From Prevotellaceae bacterium UBA2852 (GTDB taxonomy: Bacteria; Bacteroidota; Bacteroidia; Bacteroidales; Bacteroidaceae), in the NCBI GenBank assembly GCA_002350855.1, contig DEFM01000013.1, positions 96,264 through 160,263 on the forward strand: a stretch of 64,000 bases of DNA, in the 5' to 3' direction. The notes under the pieces were generated by a model. That model made no database searches. It worked only from the letters and a program-made list of their open reading frames with translations, and was not told the origin of the DNA. Shown here piece after piece: positions 8,909 to 18,352 of this stretch. Both the position numbers and the translations under genes were made by a program. Within the stretch, counting starts at the first letter, position 1. Every line of letters starts with the position of its first letter.

Positions 8909-10312
8909 ATGAAGACGTATTCAAAAATCCTACTGCTACTGTTGGCTTGTCTGCTATCAGTAAATGTGTCAGCACGCAAGAAGCCTCGTCAGGTTGTAAG
9001 CGCTGACACCATATATGTTAAACCCTACGAGATGCCAAACGCAGGCTATTATCTGCCAGCACCTCCAGACACTGCCAGCATGGACTTTGTCGATGACATG
9101 ATACAATGGCAATGGGGTAAGTCACAGCGTAACACTCCACGTGGACGTCAGGCTGATTTGGAATCACCCTGGATGCCTTACATCATGGAATCGGTAATGT
9201 CACAATGCTTGGGATTGGACACCATTTGCAAAGAAAAGACACCTGCATTGGCTCGCCTGCTGCTGAGAGCCTATAATACGGGCAATAAAAGTACAGCTGC
9301 TGCCAAGGCTTTGTATATGAGGACGCGTCCCTTCGTGCAAATGGGTGAAGACACGTGGGCAGAGTATGACACAGATTTCCTGCGCACCAATGGCAGCTAT
9401 CCCTCTGGACATACCTCACTCGGATGGGGCACCGCATTAGTCTTTGCTGAGATGTGGCCAGAACTACAGGACACTATCATGCGTCGTGGTTTCCAGTTTG
9501 GCGAAAACCGCATCATTACGGGTGCCCACTACCAGAGTGATGTCACTGCGGGCTATCTGTGTGCTTCAGCAGCATTTGCACGTGCCCACCTGCATCCAGA
9601 ATTCGATCAGGATATTGAGGCTGCACGTGCAGAGTACAAGCGACTGAAGGGTCTGCCTGCAGACTATGACCCTACAGCTTCCACAGGATTACCACAAGGA
9701 TATAAAATCTTGAATGCGCCTGTAGATACTACTAGCTATCGCTACGAAGGCGACCTGTTCCGTTTTTGGAAGGCTAAACAGCAACGCTATGGCTATCGCG
9801 GCAAGGTAGCTGCACAGAATGACAACCTTTCGATAGATTATCTGATGAAGATCTACGGCAAGGCCATCGGCATCACTATCTCCAGAGAGTCGACACCTCA
9901 TATCGTAGCCTTGATGGAGTTGGTAGACAAGCAGAGCGACAAGTCGGCTAGAGACTTGAAGAACCAATATTTCCGCAAGCGTCCCTATGTGCAGTTAGGT
10001 GAAGGAACAGCTGTTCCTCAGTGGGAAAAAAGCTCGCGCAAATCGAGCAGCTATGCATCACATCATGCCAATCTGGGTTGGAGCATGTCAATGGTTCTGG
10101 CAGAAGTGGCACCTGAGAATCAGGACGAAGTGTTACGCATTGGCTTTAACTATGGTTACGACCGCGTGATAGTTGGCTACCACTGGTCATCAGACGTAGA
10201 AGCTGGACGATTGTTGGGAGCAGCTCTTGTAGCTCGTATGCATGCTGACGCAGATTTCAAGCAACTGATTAAGCAAGCCCGTGCAGAATATCTGGAAGCC
10301 CTAACAAAATAA
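8909..10312 (+). CDS. Tandem PAP2-family acid phosphatase
   Basis: 467 residues with a signal peptide (KILLLLLACLLSVNVSA). Two copies of a class A non-specific acid phosphatase/PAP2 domain are fused. The first half has R-T-R-P, the PSGHTS motif (P165-H168) and GAHYQSD with H207. The second half has RKRP, ASHHAN (A383-H386) and GYHWSSD with H425. The catalytic histidines are therefore present in both halves, but Pro-Ser-Gly-His became Ala-Ser-His-His in the second. The domain removes phosphate from small substrates in the periplasm. It lies between the esterase and GH97 genes (gaps 59 and 14 nt); its role in polysaccharide use is unclear. Confidence 0.82.
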   Translation: MKTYSKILLLLLACLLSVNVSARKKPRQVVSADTIYVKPYEMPNAGYYLPAPPDTASMDFVDDMIQWQWGKSQRNTPRGRQADLESPWMPYIMESVMSQCLGLDTICKEKTPALARLLLRAYNTGNKSTAAAKALYMRTRPFVQMGEDTWAEYDTDFLRTNGSYPSGHTSLGWGTALVFAEMWPELQDTIMRRGFQFGENRIITGAHYQSDVTAGYLCASAAFARAHLHPEFDQDIEAARAEYKRLKGLPADYDPTASTGLPQGYKILNAPVDTTSYRYEGDLFRFWKAKQQRYGYRGKVAAQNDNLSIDYLMKIYGKAIGITISRESTPHIVALMELVDKQSDKSARDLKNQYFRKRPYVQLGEGTAVPQWEKSSRKSSSYASHHANLGWSMSMVLAEVAPENQDEVLRIGFNYGYDRVIVGYHWSSDVEAGRLLGAALVARMHADADFKQLIKQARAEYLEALTK

Positions 10313-10326
10313 CCCTTCTGTGTGAT

Positions 10327-12093
10327 ATGAAGATACTACGCTCCTTGCTTATCTCGATTCTGGTAATTGGCGCTTTACAGGCATCAGCAACGCAATACTC
10401 ATCGCCCAATGGGAAATTATGCGTGAAGCAGGACGGCAACCATCTGACTGTGTTTTATCAAGGTAAGAGGGTGTTGGATGCCAGTGTAACAACAGATAGT
10501 CCGTTGCAGTGGGTTCGTAAGGTGACTGACGATTACCAAATGCTGACGGGCAAGCGACTGCACTGCCATAACGAAGCCAATGAATATCGTAGTGGAGATA
10601 TGCTGTTGCGTATGTATAACAATGGCATTGCTCTTCGGAACACGGAAGTGACTTATCGCATTCCTGAAGGTATGCATCGTTGGATGCAACAATGGTGCGA
10701 CTCATACGAGGGTTTCTTCCCGCTTGATACAACATATAAGATAGCACCCATTCCTTCGTATAGTGGCATTTCGAAATCGAAGGAAGGATGGAACAACCAT
10801 TGGGGCTACCCTGTCCTATTGGAGCCAACAGATGGAATATTCGTACTCCTTTCTGAAGCGAATATCGAGCAAGGACAAAGTGCTTCTTCTCTCTTCAATG
10901 AAGGTGAATGGTATCGCGTAACTCCAGCAGAAACCATAAAGGGTAAGACCTGCGACCATACCCCTTGGCAACTGGCTATCATTGGCAGTTTGAGTGATGT
11001 AGTTGTATCGACATTAGTAACAGATGTCAGCAACCCTTGCAAGATAAAGGATACAAGTTGGATAAAGCCAGGTGCTGTATCATGGATCTATTGGGCTTAC
11101 AATCATGGTTCGAACGACTATAACATTATCCAAAAATATGTGGATATGGCTCGCGACCTTCAGTTACCCTACGTGTTGATTGATGCCGAATGGGACGAAA
11201 TGAAGAATGGCAAGACCATAGAGGACGCTGTCAATTATGCTAAAGCACAAGGCGTAAAGCCATTGATATGGTATAACTCGTCAGTAGGTTGGGTAGATGG
11301 TGCCCCAACGCCAAAGTTCCGTTTGAACAAGGATGATGACAGGGAACGTGAGTTCGCATGGCTTGAGAAAATTGGTGTTGCTGGTGTGAAGATTGATTTC
11401 TTCTCTGGCGATACACAACGGAATATGGATTATTGCATCGACTTGCTGGAAAGTGCTGCTCGCCACCATCTGCTAGTCAACTTCCATGGATCAACGATTC
11501 CTCGCGGATGGCAACGCACCTATCCGAACCTCATGACGACAGAGGGAGTATATGGTGCTGAATGGTATAACAATGTGGCAACGTTTACAGACAAGGCTGC
11601 ATGTCATAATGCCACATTGCCTTTCACTCGCAATGTTATAGGGCCGATGGACTATACCCCATGTACCTTCAGCGATTCGCAGCATCCACACATCACAACG
11701 AAAACTCATGAGTTGGCATTGACCGTACTTTTTGAGAGTGCCCTGCAACACCTAGCTGATCGACCTGAGAGTTATATGGTTCAACCCCAAGAAGTGAAAG
11801 ACTTCTTCACGAACCTGCCTACTGTTTGGGACGAGACACATCTACTGTCAGGCTATCCTGGAGAATCTGTCGTGATGGCAAGGCGCAATGGAAAGACTTG
11901 GTATATAGCAGGTATCAATGGTACGAACCAAGAAAAGGAACTGACTATTGACAAGAAAGCCATTGGTAAGTTTTCGAAAGCAACGCTTTTCGAAGATACA
12001 TCAAAAGGAGATTGGAATATCCATCAAATAAAGAAATTGCCAACTTCTATAATATGCCAGCCTCGTGGTGGCTTTATCATAGTAATCAACTAG
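10327..12093 (+). CDS. GH97 glycosidase, retaining type
   Basis: 588 residues with a signal peptide ending near ASAT. The GH97 layout is visible: N-terminal beta-sandwich, barrel with WIYWAYNHGSNDY, VLIDAEWD, GVKIDFFSGD and TTEGVYGAEW, then a C-terminal sheet domain. D357 in KIDFF matches the nucleophile of the retaining GH97 branch (alpha-galactosidase or beta-L-arabinopyranosidase). SusB-type inverting enzymes use glutamates instead. It probably trims galactosyl or arabinopyranosyl caps from hemicellulose. Co-directional neighbours are 14 nt upstream (phosphatase) and 28 nt downstream (GH43). Retaining chemistry follows from the family; the sugar is an inference. Confidence 0.85.
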   Translation: MKILRSLLISILVIGALQASATQYSSPNGKLCVKQDGNHLTVFYQGKRVLDASVTTDSPLQWVRKVTDDYQMLTGKRLHCHNEANEYRSGDMLLRMYNNGIALRNTEVTYRIPEGMHRWMQQWCDSYEGFFPLDTTYKIAPIPSYSGISKSKEGWNNHWGYPVLLEPTDGIFVLLSEANIEQGQSASSLFNEGEWYRVTPAETIKGKTCDHTPWQLAIIGSLSDVVVSTLVTDVSNPCKIKDTSWIKPGAVSWIYWAYNHGSNDYNIIQKYVDMARDLQLPYVLIDAEWDEMKNGKTIEDAVNYAKAQGVKPLIWYNSSVGWVDGAPTPKFRLNKDDDREREFAWLEKIGVAGVKIDFFSGDTQRNMDYCIDLLESAARHHLLVNFHGSTIPRGWQRTYPNLMTTEGVYGAEWYNNVATFTDKAACHNATLPFTRNVIGPMDYTPCTFSDSQHPHITTKTHELALTVLFESALQHLADRPESYMVQPQEVKDFFTNLPTVWDETHLLSGYPGESVVMARRNGKTWYIAGINGTNQEKELTIDKKAIGKFSKATLFEDTSKGDWNIHQIKKLPTSIICQPRGGFIIVIN

Positions 12094-12121
12094 ACGAAGA
12101 AAACAAGGAAACAACAACCAT

Positions 12122-14122
12122 ATGAAACATTATTTGCTATCAACTTCAGTTCTGTGTATGGTCGCTACGATGACTATGGCACAGAACCCCATTATTCGTG
12201 ATCAGTATACTGCCGACCCTACTGCTCGCGTATTTAATAATAAGGTGTACCTATATCCCTCGCATGACATTACCCCACCCGCTGGTCAGCGACAGGATTG
12301 GTTCTGCATGGAGGATTATCACGTATTCTCTTCCAGTAACCTGACAGACTGGACGGATCATGGGATGATCGTATCACAGGAACAAGTGCCTTGGGGAAAG
12401 AAAGACGGCTATTCCATGTGGGCCCCTGATTGCGTAGAGAAGAATGGAAAGTATTATTTCTATTTCCCTAATGCCCCAAAGACAGGGCGTGGCTTTGCCA
12501 TAGGTGTAGCTACAGCAGATAGTCCAGAAGGGCCCTTCACCTTGGAGCAAGAACCCATTAAAGGTGTATCAGGTATCGACCCTTGTGTACTAATTGACAA
12601 GGATGGTCAGGCGTATATCTATTGGAGTGGCATGGGTATTCGCGGAGGCAAGCTCAAGGATAACATGAAAGAACTAGACGGAGAATTGAAAGAAGTAAAG
12701 ATGCCCCAACGTGAAGGAATGCCAGAAATGCCCCCTATAATGGTGGGAGGCGAAGAAATGAAGGGTCTACCCGAAGGGTTCAAAGAGGGTCCTTTTGCCT
12801 TCCGTCGTGGTGATTGGTACTATCTTACTTTCCCATGGGTTCGTGGTTCGAAAGAGAATGGAGCCAATCCTACAGAGACACTAGCCTATGCTATGTCAAA
12901 ATCGCCTTTAGGTCCTTGGGATTTCAAAGGCATCATTATGGCAGAGCATGCAAATCATTGTTGGACCAATCATCATAGCATCCTTGAATACAAGGGACAA
13001 TGGTATCTGTTCTATCACCACAACGACTTCTCACCTCGCGATGATAAACGCCGTTCTGCTTGTATTGAGAACATCAATTTCAATGCAGACGGAACCATCC
13101 GCGAGGTCAAGCCCACCAAGCGAGGAGTTGGTATCAATCTGGCAACAGAGAAAATCGAGATTGATCGATTTAGCAATGCAAGCAATGATGTGACTACGCA
13201 GCTGATAGACACTATCAACACTTTCCGTAGCTATCAGGCCACCCTCCCAAAGAAAGGTAGTTGGTTGCGCTATAATGATGTGGATTTCAGTCCGATTACG
13301 GATGGTTATTTGGTTATCAGCGCAATGGCCAAGGAGAACACTACACTGTATGTTCGTGAAAAGAGTGCCAAGGGAAAAATCATTGCCAAAGTCGACATAA
13401 CCGTAAAGAGCGAAGCAGGTCCTTTCCGTCGTGATATGTCTGGACAATGGCTTACGTTGACAGCACCTATGCTTTATACGCCCAAAGGTGTTACCGACCT
13501 TGTTGTGACCTGCGAGGGAGATGGTGTAAGTGTCGACTGGTTACAATTCAAGAATCGTCCTCACTACTTCTCCTCTGTCCCTGCTAATGCCGCACCATCT
13601 AAACCTGATGACCAAGGATTCATCCGTCGTTGGCGAATGATGGAACCCATAGCTGTAGACGTTCGTTCCAACGTTATCTTCACTGACTCATGGCTTCGAG
13701 CCAAATTCTCTGAGGAACTAAACAAATTACCGAAGCAGAAAGGAAAATGGTACACTTTGGATAGTGAGAATTATAATATGAAGCTGTTCCGTTTTGCAGA
13801 AAAATATGGAAAGCAGACCTATGGTTCCTTCTTCTGGTGTGAAACCATCATCGAGTGTAATGAAGAACTGCAGAACGTCCGTTTGGCTGTGGGTTCAAAC
13901 GGAGCTTCTATGTGGTGGTTGAACAATGAGGAAGTTCTGTTGTTGGAAGGCGATCGTCGCATGGTGGAGGATGATGGTGTATCTCATCGTCTTACACTGA
14001 AGAAAGGACGTAACATCTTGCGCTGTGCAGTGATTAACGGACCAGGACTCAGCGACATGTGTGCCCGATTTATTGATGAGAAAGGAAATCCAATTACCAA
14101 CTATACCATTAATGCCCGATAA
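12122..14122 (+). CDS. Secreted GH43-CBM6 glycosidase with C-terminal sandwich domain
   Basis: 666 residues with a signal peptide ending near TMAQ. The GH43 triad is D32 (TADPTAR), D153 (GIDPC) and E222 (KEGPF). A CBM6-like region follows (about 340-470, ending in VDWLQF). The last about 180 residues form a further domain of jelly-roll, galactose-binding look, with repeated Trp and Gly (for example ASMWWLNNEE). The barrel has an unusual Met/Pro/Glu-rich insert around 195-215 just before the acid residue. Likely an alpha-L-arabinofuranosidase or beta-xylosidase. The stop is 4 nt before the next GH43 start, so the two genes are translationally close. Confidence 0.82.
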   Translation: MKHYLLSTSVLCMVATMTMAQNPIIRDQYTADPTARVFNNKVYLYPSHDITPPAGQRQDWFCMEDYHVFSSSNLTDWTDHGMIVSQEQVPWGKKDGYSMWAPDCVEKNGKYYFYFPNAPKTGRGFAIGVATADSPEGPFTLEQEPIKGVSGIDPCVLIDKDGQAYIYWSGMGIRGGKLKDNMKELDGELKEVKMPQREGMPEMPPIMVGGEEMKGLPEGFKEGPFAFRRGDWYYLTFPWVRGSKENGANPTETLAYAMSKSPLGPWDFKGIIMAEHANHCWTNHHSILEYKGQWYLFYHHNDFSPRDDKRRSACIENINFNADGTIREVKPTKRGVGINLATEKIEIDRFSNASNDVTTQLIDTINTFRSYQATLPKKGSWLRYNDVDFSPITDGYLVISAMAKENTTLYVREKSAKGKIIAKVDITVKSEAGPFRRDMSGQWLTLTAPMLYTPKGVTDLVVTCEGDGVSVDWLQFKNRPHYFSSVPANAAPSKPDDQGFIRRWRMMEPIAVDVRSNVIFTDSWLRAKFSEELNKLPKQKGKWYTLDSENYNMKLFRFAEKYGKQTYGSFFWCETIIECNEELQNVRLAVGSNGASMWWLNNEEVLLLEGDRRMVEDDGVSHRLTLKKGRNILRCAVINGPGLSDMCARFIDEKGNPITNYTINAR

Positions 14123-14126
14123 AGTC

Positions 14127-15578
14127 ATGAAACAGATTCTAATTATACTATTCGCTTCCTGCCTATTCATTCCCTCAGCAAAGGCTCAGTCAGGAACTCC
14201 CTATATCCACGACCCCTCTACCATAGCAGAATGTGAAGGTAAGTATTATACCTTTGGAACAGGAGGTGGTGGACTGATTTCCGAAGATGGATGGTCTTGG
14301 CACAATGGTGCAGAACGTCCTGGAGGTGGTGCTGCACCCGATGTCATGAAGATTGGCGACCGTTACCTTATTATATATGGAGCCACTGGCGGTGGACTGG
14401 GTGGTGGACATAACGGACGAATTCTGACCATGTGGAACAAAACACTCGATCCCAAATCACCAGATTTCAAATTCAGCGAGGCTATTGAAGTTTGCTCCAG
14501 TGATGGAATGGAAGATCAGGATGCCATTGACCCTTGTCTGTTACTTGACCCAACAACAGGTCGATTGTGGGTTACTTACGGCACCTACTTCGGAACCATC
14601 CGACTGATAGAACTGGACCCAAAGACTGGCTTCCGTATGAAGGGGAACAAAGAGAAGGATATTGCCATAGACTGTGAAGCCACCGACCTGATATATCGTG
14701 ACGGATGGTATTATCTGCTGGGAACTCACGGCACCTGTTGCGATGGCGTGAACTCTACCTATAACATCGTCGTTGGACGTTCACGCTCTGTAGAAGGTCC
14801 TTATCTCGACAACATCGGACGTGACATGTTCCATGGAGGTGGACGAATGGTAATAGCTGCAGGCGACAGAGTATGTGGTCCTGGTCATTTTGGACGCACC
14901 ATCATTGACGAAGGCGTGGAAATCATGTCTTGCCATTTTGAAGCAGATTTCGAACGAAGCGGTCGTTCTGTGTTAGGCATCCGACCTTTACTTTGGAAAA
15001 ACGGATGGCCTATTGCAGGCGAACAACTCCGAGGTGGCACGTATGAGATTGAGAGCGAACGACGAGGATATGCTTTGGAACTGGCTGTCGACTTTGTCCG
15101 CATGCAACAGGAACGTGAGCGTTTCTGGCAAATGGATCTAACCAAGCCTCTGGTATCTATTCCGAACCAGAAATTGGAAGAGGTAAATAGCAATTGGCCT
15201 AAGGGAAACATCTCTCTACGATGTGGTGATTACATGTTCCGTCCCCACCAGCGTTGGACAATTACTCCTATAGAAGAGGCTGGCGGATATCTCAGCAATC
15301 CATATTTCAAGATTACCATTGAAGGGACTGAGCGCACTCTGGCAGCTACTGCAGACAAAGAATTAACAACCGTTCCCGTCTTTACAGGAAGCGATGAACA
15401 ACTTTGGCGCATTGAGCAGTTAACGGATGGAACCTATCGCATCATGCCAAAGCGTATTCCTGGAGAAACAGGACTCAATACCCGTTATGTTATCTACTCT
15501 GCAGCCGACTCTACTCCTACCCTAGCAGCGTATGATTTCCATAGCGATAACTCAAAGTGGAACCTTCGTCAACACTAA
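14127..15578 (+). CDS. GH43-type glycosidase with C-terminal beta-domain
   Basis: 483 residues. The frame opens earlier, at 14061 inside the previous gene, but MKQILIILFASCLF at 14127 gives a normal signal peptide and a 4-nt gap, so that start is preferred. The GH43 triad appears as D29 (IHDPST), D135 (AIDPC) and E184 (CEATDL), with DGWYYLLGTHG behind it. This is the arrangement of endo-arabinanase and arabinofuranosidase branches. The C-terminal about 120 residues look like a beta-rich binding domain (LWRIEQL, DGTYRIMPK). It ends the second carbohydrate run. Whether it is endo- or exo-acting cannot be told from sequence. Confidence 0.78.
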   Translation: MKQILIILFASCLFIPSAKAQSGTPYIHDPSTIAECEGKYYTFGTGGGGLISEDGWSWHNGAERPGGGAAPDVMKIGDRYLIIYGATGGGLGGGHNGRILTMWNKTLDPKSPDFKFSEAIEVCSSDGMEDQDAIDPCLLLDPTTGRLWVTYGTYFGTIRLIELDPKTGFRMKGNKEKDIAIDCEATDLIYRDGWYYLLGTHGTCCDGVNSTYNIVVGRSRSVEGPYLDNIGRDMFHGGGRMVIAAGDRVCGPGHFGRTIIDEGVEIMSCHFEADFERSGRSVLGIRPLLWKNGWPIAGEQLRGGTYEIESERRGYALELAVDFVRMQQERERFWQMDLTKPLVSIPNQKLEEVNSNWPKGNISLRCGDYMFRPHQRWTITPIEEAGGYLSNPYFKITIEGTERTLAATADKELTTVPVFTGSDEQLWRIEQLTDGTYRIMPKRIPGETGLNTRYVIYSAADSTPTLAAYDFHSDNSKWNLRQH

Positions 15579-15635
15579 AAAGTATAAAAAAGCCAAAAAA
15601 AGAAGAGTTTACTTCGTTATGTGCCTGAAATTGAT

Positions 15636-15643
15636 TACCTTTG
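15636..15643 (+). promoter_or_regulatory. -7 box TACCTTTG upstream of the methylmalonyl-CoA genes
   Basis: Perfect TAnnTTTG box, with TTCG 19 nt upstream as an imperfect -33 element. It lies 34 nt before the epimerase start codon. Confidence 0.65.
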
Positions 15644-15677
15644 CACATTATTTATAATATTCTAACATCAGAAAGAT

Positions 15678-16088
15678 ATGAAGATTTCTCACATTGAGCA
15701 TCTGGGCATTGCAGTCCAGAGCATCGAAGAGAGCCTGCCGTACTTTGAGAACGTGCTGGGCCTGAAGTGTTACAACATCGAGGTTGTAGAAGATCAGAAG
15801 GTAAAGACTGCCTTCCTAAAGTGTGGAGAGGTAAAGCTGGAATTGCTGGAGCCCACATCTCCTGAAAGCACTATCCAGAAGTGGCTTGACAAGGGCAACA
15901 AGGGTGTGCACCACGTAGCATTCTGCGTAGAAGATGGTGTCGCCAATGCTTTGGCAGAAGTAAGCGAGAAGGGTGTTCGTCTGATTGACGAGAAGCCACG
16001 CAAGGGCGCTGAGCAGTTGAACATTGCTTTCCTGCATCCGAAGTCAACCTGCGGAATCCTGACAGAGCTCTGCGAACACCCAGAGTAA
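15678..16088 (+). CDS. mce: Methylmalonyl-CoA epimerase
   Basis: 136 residues, the usual size for this vicinal-oxygen-chelate enzyme, which interconverts (S)- and (R)-methylmalonyl-CoA between the mutase and the decarboxylase on the succinate-propionate route. Metal-ligand positions are visible: H8 in IEHLGIAV, the glutamate/leucine strand VKLELLEP, HHVAF in the second half and the C-terminal ILTELCE glutamate. It heads the cluster with the carboxyltransferase subunit 43 nt downstream. Cytoplasmic, no signal peptide. Confidence 0.92.
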   Translation: MKISHIEHLGIAVQSIEESLPYFENVLGLKCYNIEVVEDQKVKTAFLKCGEVKLELLEPTSPESTIQKWLDKGNKGVHHVAFCVEDGVANALAEVSEKGVRLIDEKPRKGAEQLNIAFLHPKSTCGILTELCEHPE

Positions 16089-16093
16089 AGATT

Positions 16094-16127
16094 CGAAATA
16101 ACGAAATAACGTAATAACGCGAAATAA
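16094..16127 (+). repeat. Short-period intergenic repeat (CGAAATAA type)
   Basis: Four degenerate copies of an about 8-nt unit (CGAAATAA, CGAAATAA, CGTAATAA, CGCGAAATAA) fill the gap between mce and mmdA. It is one of several such gap-filling repeats in this window. Confidence 0.75.
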
Positions 16128-16131
16128 AACA

Positions 16132-17697
16132 ATGAGTAAGCAATTAGAGAAAATCAAACAACTCATCGAGAAGCGCGAGCAGGCTCGTCTCGGTGGTGGC
16201 GAGAAAGCCATACAGAAACAGCACGACAAGGGCAAATACACCGCTCGCGAGCGCATTGACATGCTGCTCGACAAAGGCTCTTTCGAAGAGTACGATATGT
16301 TCAAGGAACATCGTTGCCACAACTTCGGCATGGAGAAGAAGCAGTTCCTGGGCGATGGTGTAGTTGCAGGTTCTGGTACCATTGACGGTCGTCTGGTCTT
16401 TGTCTTCGCACAAGACTTCACCGTTCATGCTGGTTCTCTTTCAGAAACCATGTCGCAGAAAATCTGCAAGGTAATGGATATGGCCATGAAGATGGGTGCT
16501 CCAGTTATTGGCATCAACGACTCAGGTGGTGCACGTATTCAGGAGGGTATCAACGCTTTGGCTGGTTATGCAGAGATTTTCGAGCGTAACATTCTTGCTT
16601 CAGGTGTTATTCCTCAGATTTCTGGTATTTTCGGTCCTTGTGCAGGTGGTGCCGTTTACAGCCCTGCTCTCACCGACTTTACCTTGATGATGGAAGGCAC
16701 ATCATACATGTTCCTCACTGGACCAAAGGTTGTGAAGACCGTTACTGGCGAGGACATTGACCAGGAGCATCTGGGTGGTGCATCTGTTCACGCTTCTAAG
16801 TCGGGTGTTACCCACTTCACTGCAAAGACTGAAGAAGAGGCTGTTGAGATGCTGAAAACCCTGCTGAGCTATATCCCATCAAACAACATGGAGCTGGCTC
16901 CTCGCAAGAAGTGCACTGATCCCATCGACCGTTTGGAGGATTCACTCAACGAGATTATCCCAGAGAATCCCAACGAGGCATACGATATGTACAAGGTTAT
17001 CTCGGCTATTACCGACGACAATGAGTTCTTCGAGGTACAGCCTAAGTTTGCCAAGAACATCATCGTTGGTTTCGCCCGTTTCAATGGTCAGAGCGTAGGT
17101 ATCGTAGCCAACCAGCCTTCTTGCTACGCTGGTGTATTGGACGTAAATGCATCACGTAAGGGTGCTCGTTTCGTTCGTTTCTGCGATGCCTTCAATATTC
17201 CTATTGTTTCACTTGTTGACGTTCCTGGTTTCTTGCCTGGTACAGGTCAGGAGTACAATGCTGTCATCCTGCATGGTGCTCAGTTGCTTTATGCTTATGG
17301 TGAGGCTACAGTTCCCAAGATTACTGTTACACTGCGTAAGTCATACGGTGGTTCACACATCGTCATGGGTTCTAAGCAGCTCCACACTGACTTGAACTAT
17401 GCTTGGCCTTCTGCTGAGATTGCTGTAATGGGTGCATCTGGTGCTGCTGCAGTACTCTATGCTAAAGAAGCTAAGGCTAAGAAAGAGGCTGGTGAGGATG
17501 TTAAGGCCTTCATCGCTGAGAAAGAAGAGGAATACAACGAGTTGTTTGCCAATCCATATCAGGCAGCCAAGTATGGCTACATTGACGATGTGATTGAGCC
17601 TCGTAATACTCGTTTCCGTATCTGTCGTGCACTGGCTCAGCTCGCTACCAAGCGCGATGCTCTGCCTGCTAAGAAGCATGGAAACATTCCTATGTAA
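16132..17697 (+). CDS. mmdA: Methylmalonyl-CoA decarboxylase / propionyl-CoA carboxylase carboxyltransferase subunit
   Basis: 521 residues, normal for the carboxyltransferase alpha/beta chain of biotin-dependent acyl-CoA (de)carboxylases. Crotonase-fold signatures are clear: oxyanion-loop regions with [20 protein letters not shown], and later [11 protein letters not shown] and the C-terminal [11 protein letters not shown]. The enzyme transfers CO2 between methylmalonyl-CoA and biotin on the carrier protein encoded at 17898. In Bacteroidales this is the step that gives propionate. It is followed after 15 nt by a 49-residue ORF and then the carrier. No membrane beta subunit is encoded before the terminator. 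Confidence 0.93.
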   Translation: MSKQLEKIKQLIEKREQARLGGGEKAIQKQHDKGKYTARERIDMLLDKGSFEEYDMFKEHRCHNFGMEKKQFLGDGVVAGSGTIDGRLVFVFAQDFTVHAGSLSETMSQKICKVMDMAMKMGAPVIGINDSGGARIQEGINALAGYAEIFERNILASGVIPQISGIFGPCAGGAVYSPALTDFTLMMEGTSYMFLTGPKVVKTVTGEDIDQEHLGGASVHASKSGVTHFTAKTEEEAVEMLKTLLSYIPSNNMELAPRKKCTDPIDRLEDSLNEIIPENPNEAYDMYKVISAITDDNEFFEVQPKFAKNIIVGFARFNGQSVGIVANQPSCYAGVLDVNASRKGARFVRFCDAFNIPIVSLVDVPGFLPGTGQEYNAVILHGAQLLYAYGEATVPKITVTLRKSYGGSHIVMGSKQLHTDLNYAWPSAEIAVMGASGAAAVLYAKEAKAKKEAGEDVKAFIAEKEEEYNELFANPYQAAKYGYIDDVIEPRNTRFRICRALAQLATKRDALPAKKHGNIPM

Positions 17698-17712
17698 TCA
17701 TTATTTCTGCGT

Positions 17713-17862
17713 ATGAAGAACGAAGTTTATGCAGCCATTGCGATGGCACTTTACGAGTTCAAGGGCAACAATGTCCATGACAAAGAGCCTGGCATCATTA
17801 CGATTGCAGAGAAACAGACTCAGTGGAATGGCTATGCCCTGACAATGACAGAACATCCCTAA
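17713..17862 (+). CDS. 49-residue protein of the methylmalonyl-CoA cluster
   Basis: An ATG at 17713 opens a frame of 49 codons ending in TAA at 17860. The product starts MKNEVYAAIAMALYEF and contains HDKEPGIITI. No transmembrane helix is present. In related Bacteroidales clusters a small gene lies at this place between mmdA and the biotin carrier; the sequence looks like the soluble tail of OadG-family gamma subunits (a helix followed by a beta segment). I infer a small accessory or assembly subunit. Its position, co-direction and clean reading frame support a real gene. Confidence 0.7.
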   Translation: MKNEVYAAIAMALYEFKGNNVHDKEPGIITIAEKQTQWNGYALTMTEHP

Positions 17863-17867
17863 GGAAG

Positions 17868-17894
17868 TGAAAAGTGATAATTGAAAAGTGAACA
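17868..17894 (+). repeat. Short-period intergenic repeat (GTGAAAAGTGA type)
   Basis: The gap before the biotin-carrier gene is made of GTGAAAAGTGATAATT followed by GAAAAGTGAACAATT, two near copies of one unit. The same wording recurs at 42614-42625 before the helicase gene. Confidence 0.6.
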
Positions 17895-17897
17895 ATT

Positions 17898-18329
17898 ATG
17901 AAGAAAGAATATAAATACACCATCAATGGCAATGAGTATGAAGTTGCCATTGGTGAGATTGTAGAGAATGAAGCCGTAGTCATTGTGAATGGCGAGGAAT
18001 ATAAGGTAGCATGGGAGCCTGAGGCTGAGCCCGAGAAGAAAGTTGTGGTTCGCCCCGTTGCTCAGGCTAGTGAATCTAGCGAGGCTAGTGAATCTGGTTC
18101 TGCCAATGTTAACACCAACAATGCTATTAAGGCTCCACTTCCTGGTGTTATCACATCTATCAACGTCAATGTTGGTGATGAGGTGAAGGCAGGCGACACA
18201 CTGCTCGTGCTGGAGGCCATGAAGATGGCCAACAACATTGAGGCTGAGAAAGATGGTAAGGTAACTGCTATCTGCGTAAAGCCTGGTCAGAGTGTGATGG
18301 AAGACGACGCACTGGTCGTTGTTGAATAA
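17898..18329 (+). CDS. Biotin carboxyl carrier protein (biotin/lipoyl attachment)
   Basis: 143 residues. The C-terminal 70 residues are a biotinyl domain with APLPGVI at the start and the biotinylation site EAMKM, biotin-lysine K109. An N-terminal beta-rich segment (about 1-50) is linked by a Ser/Glu-rich stretch (about 55-70) that is encoded by CTAG-containing DNA repeats. It carries CO2 for the carboxyltransferase encoded at 16132. The gene is last in the cluster and is followed by a perfect hairpin terminator. Confidence 0.92.
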   Translation: MKKEYKYTINGNEYEVAIGEIVENEAVVIVNGEEYKVAWEPEAEPEKKVVVRPVAQASESSEASESGSANVNTNNAIKAPLPGVITSINVNVGDEVKAGDTLLVLEAMKMANNIEAEKDGKVTAICVKPGQSVMEDDALVVVE

Positions 18330-18352
18330 TCAAATCAACACTTAGATAAAAG

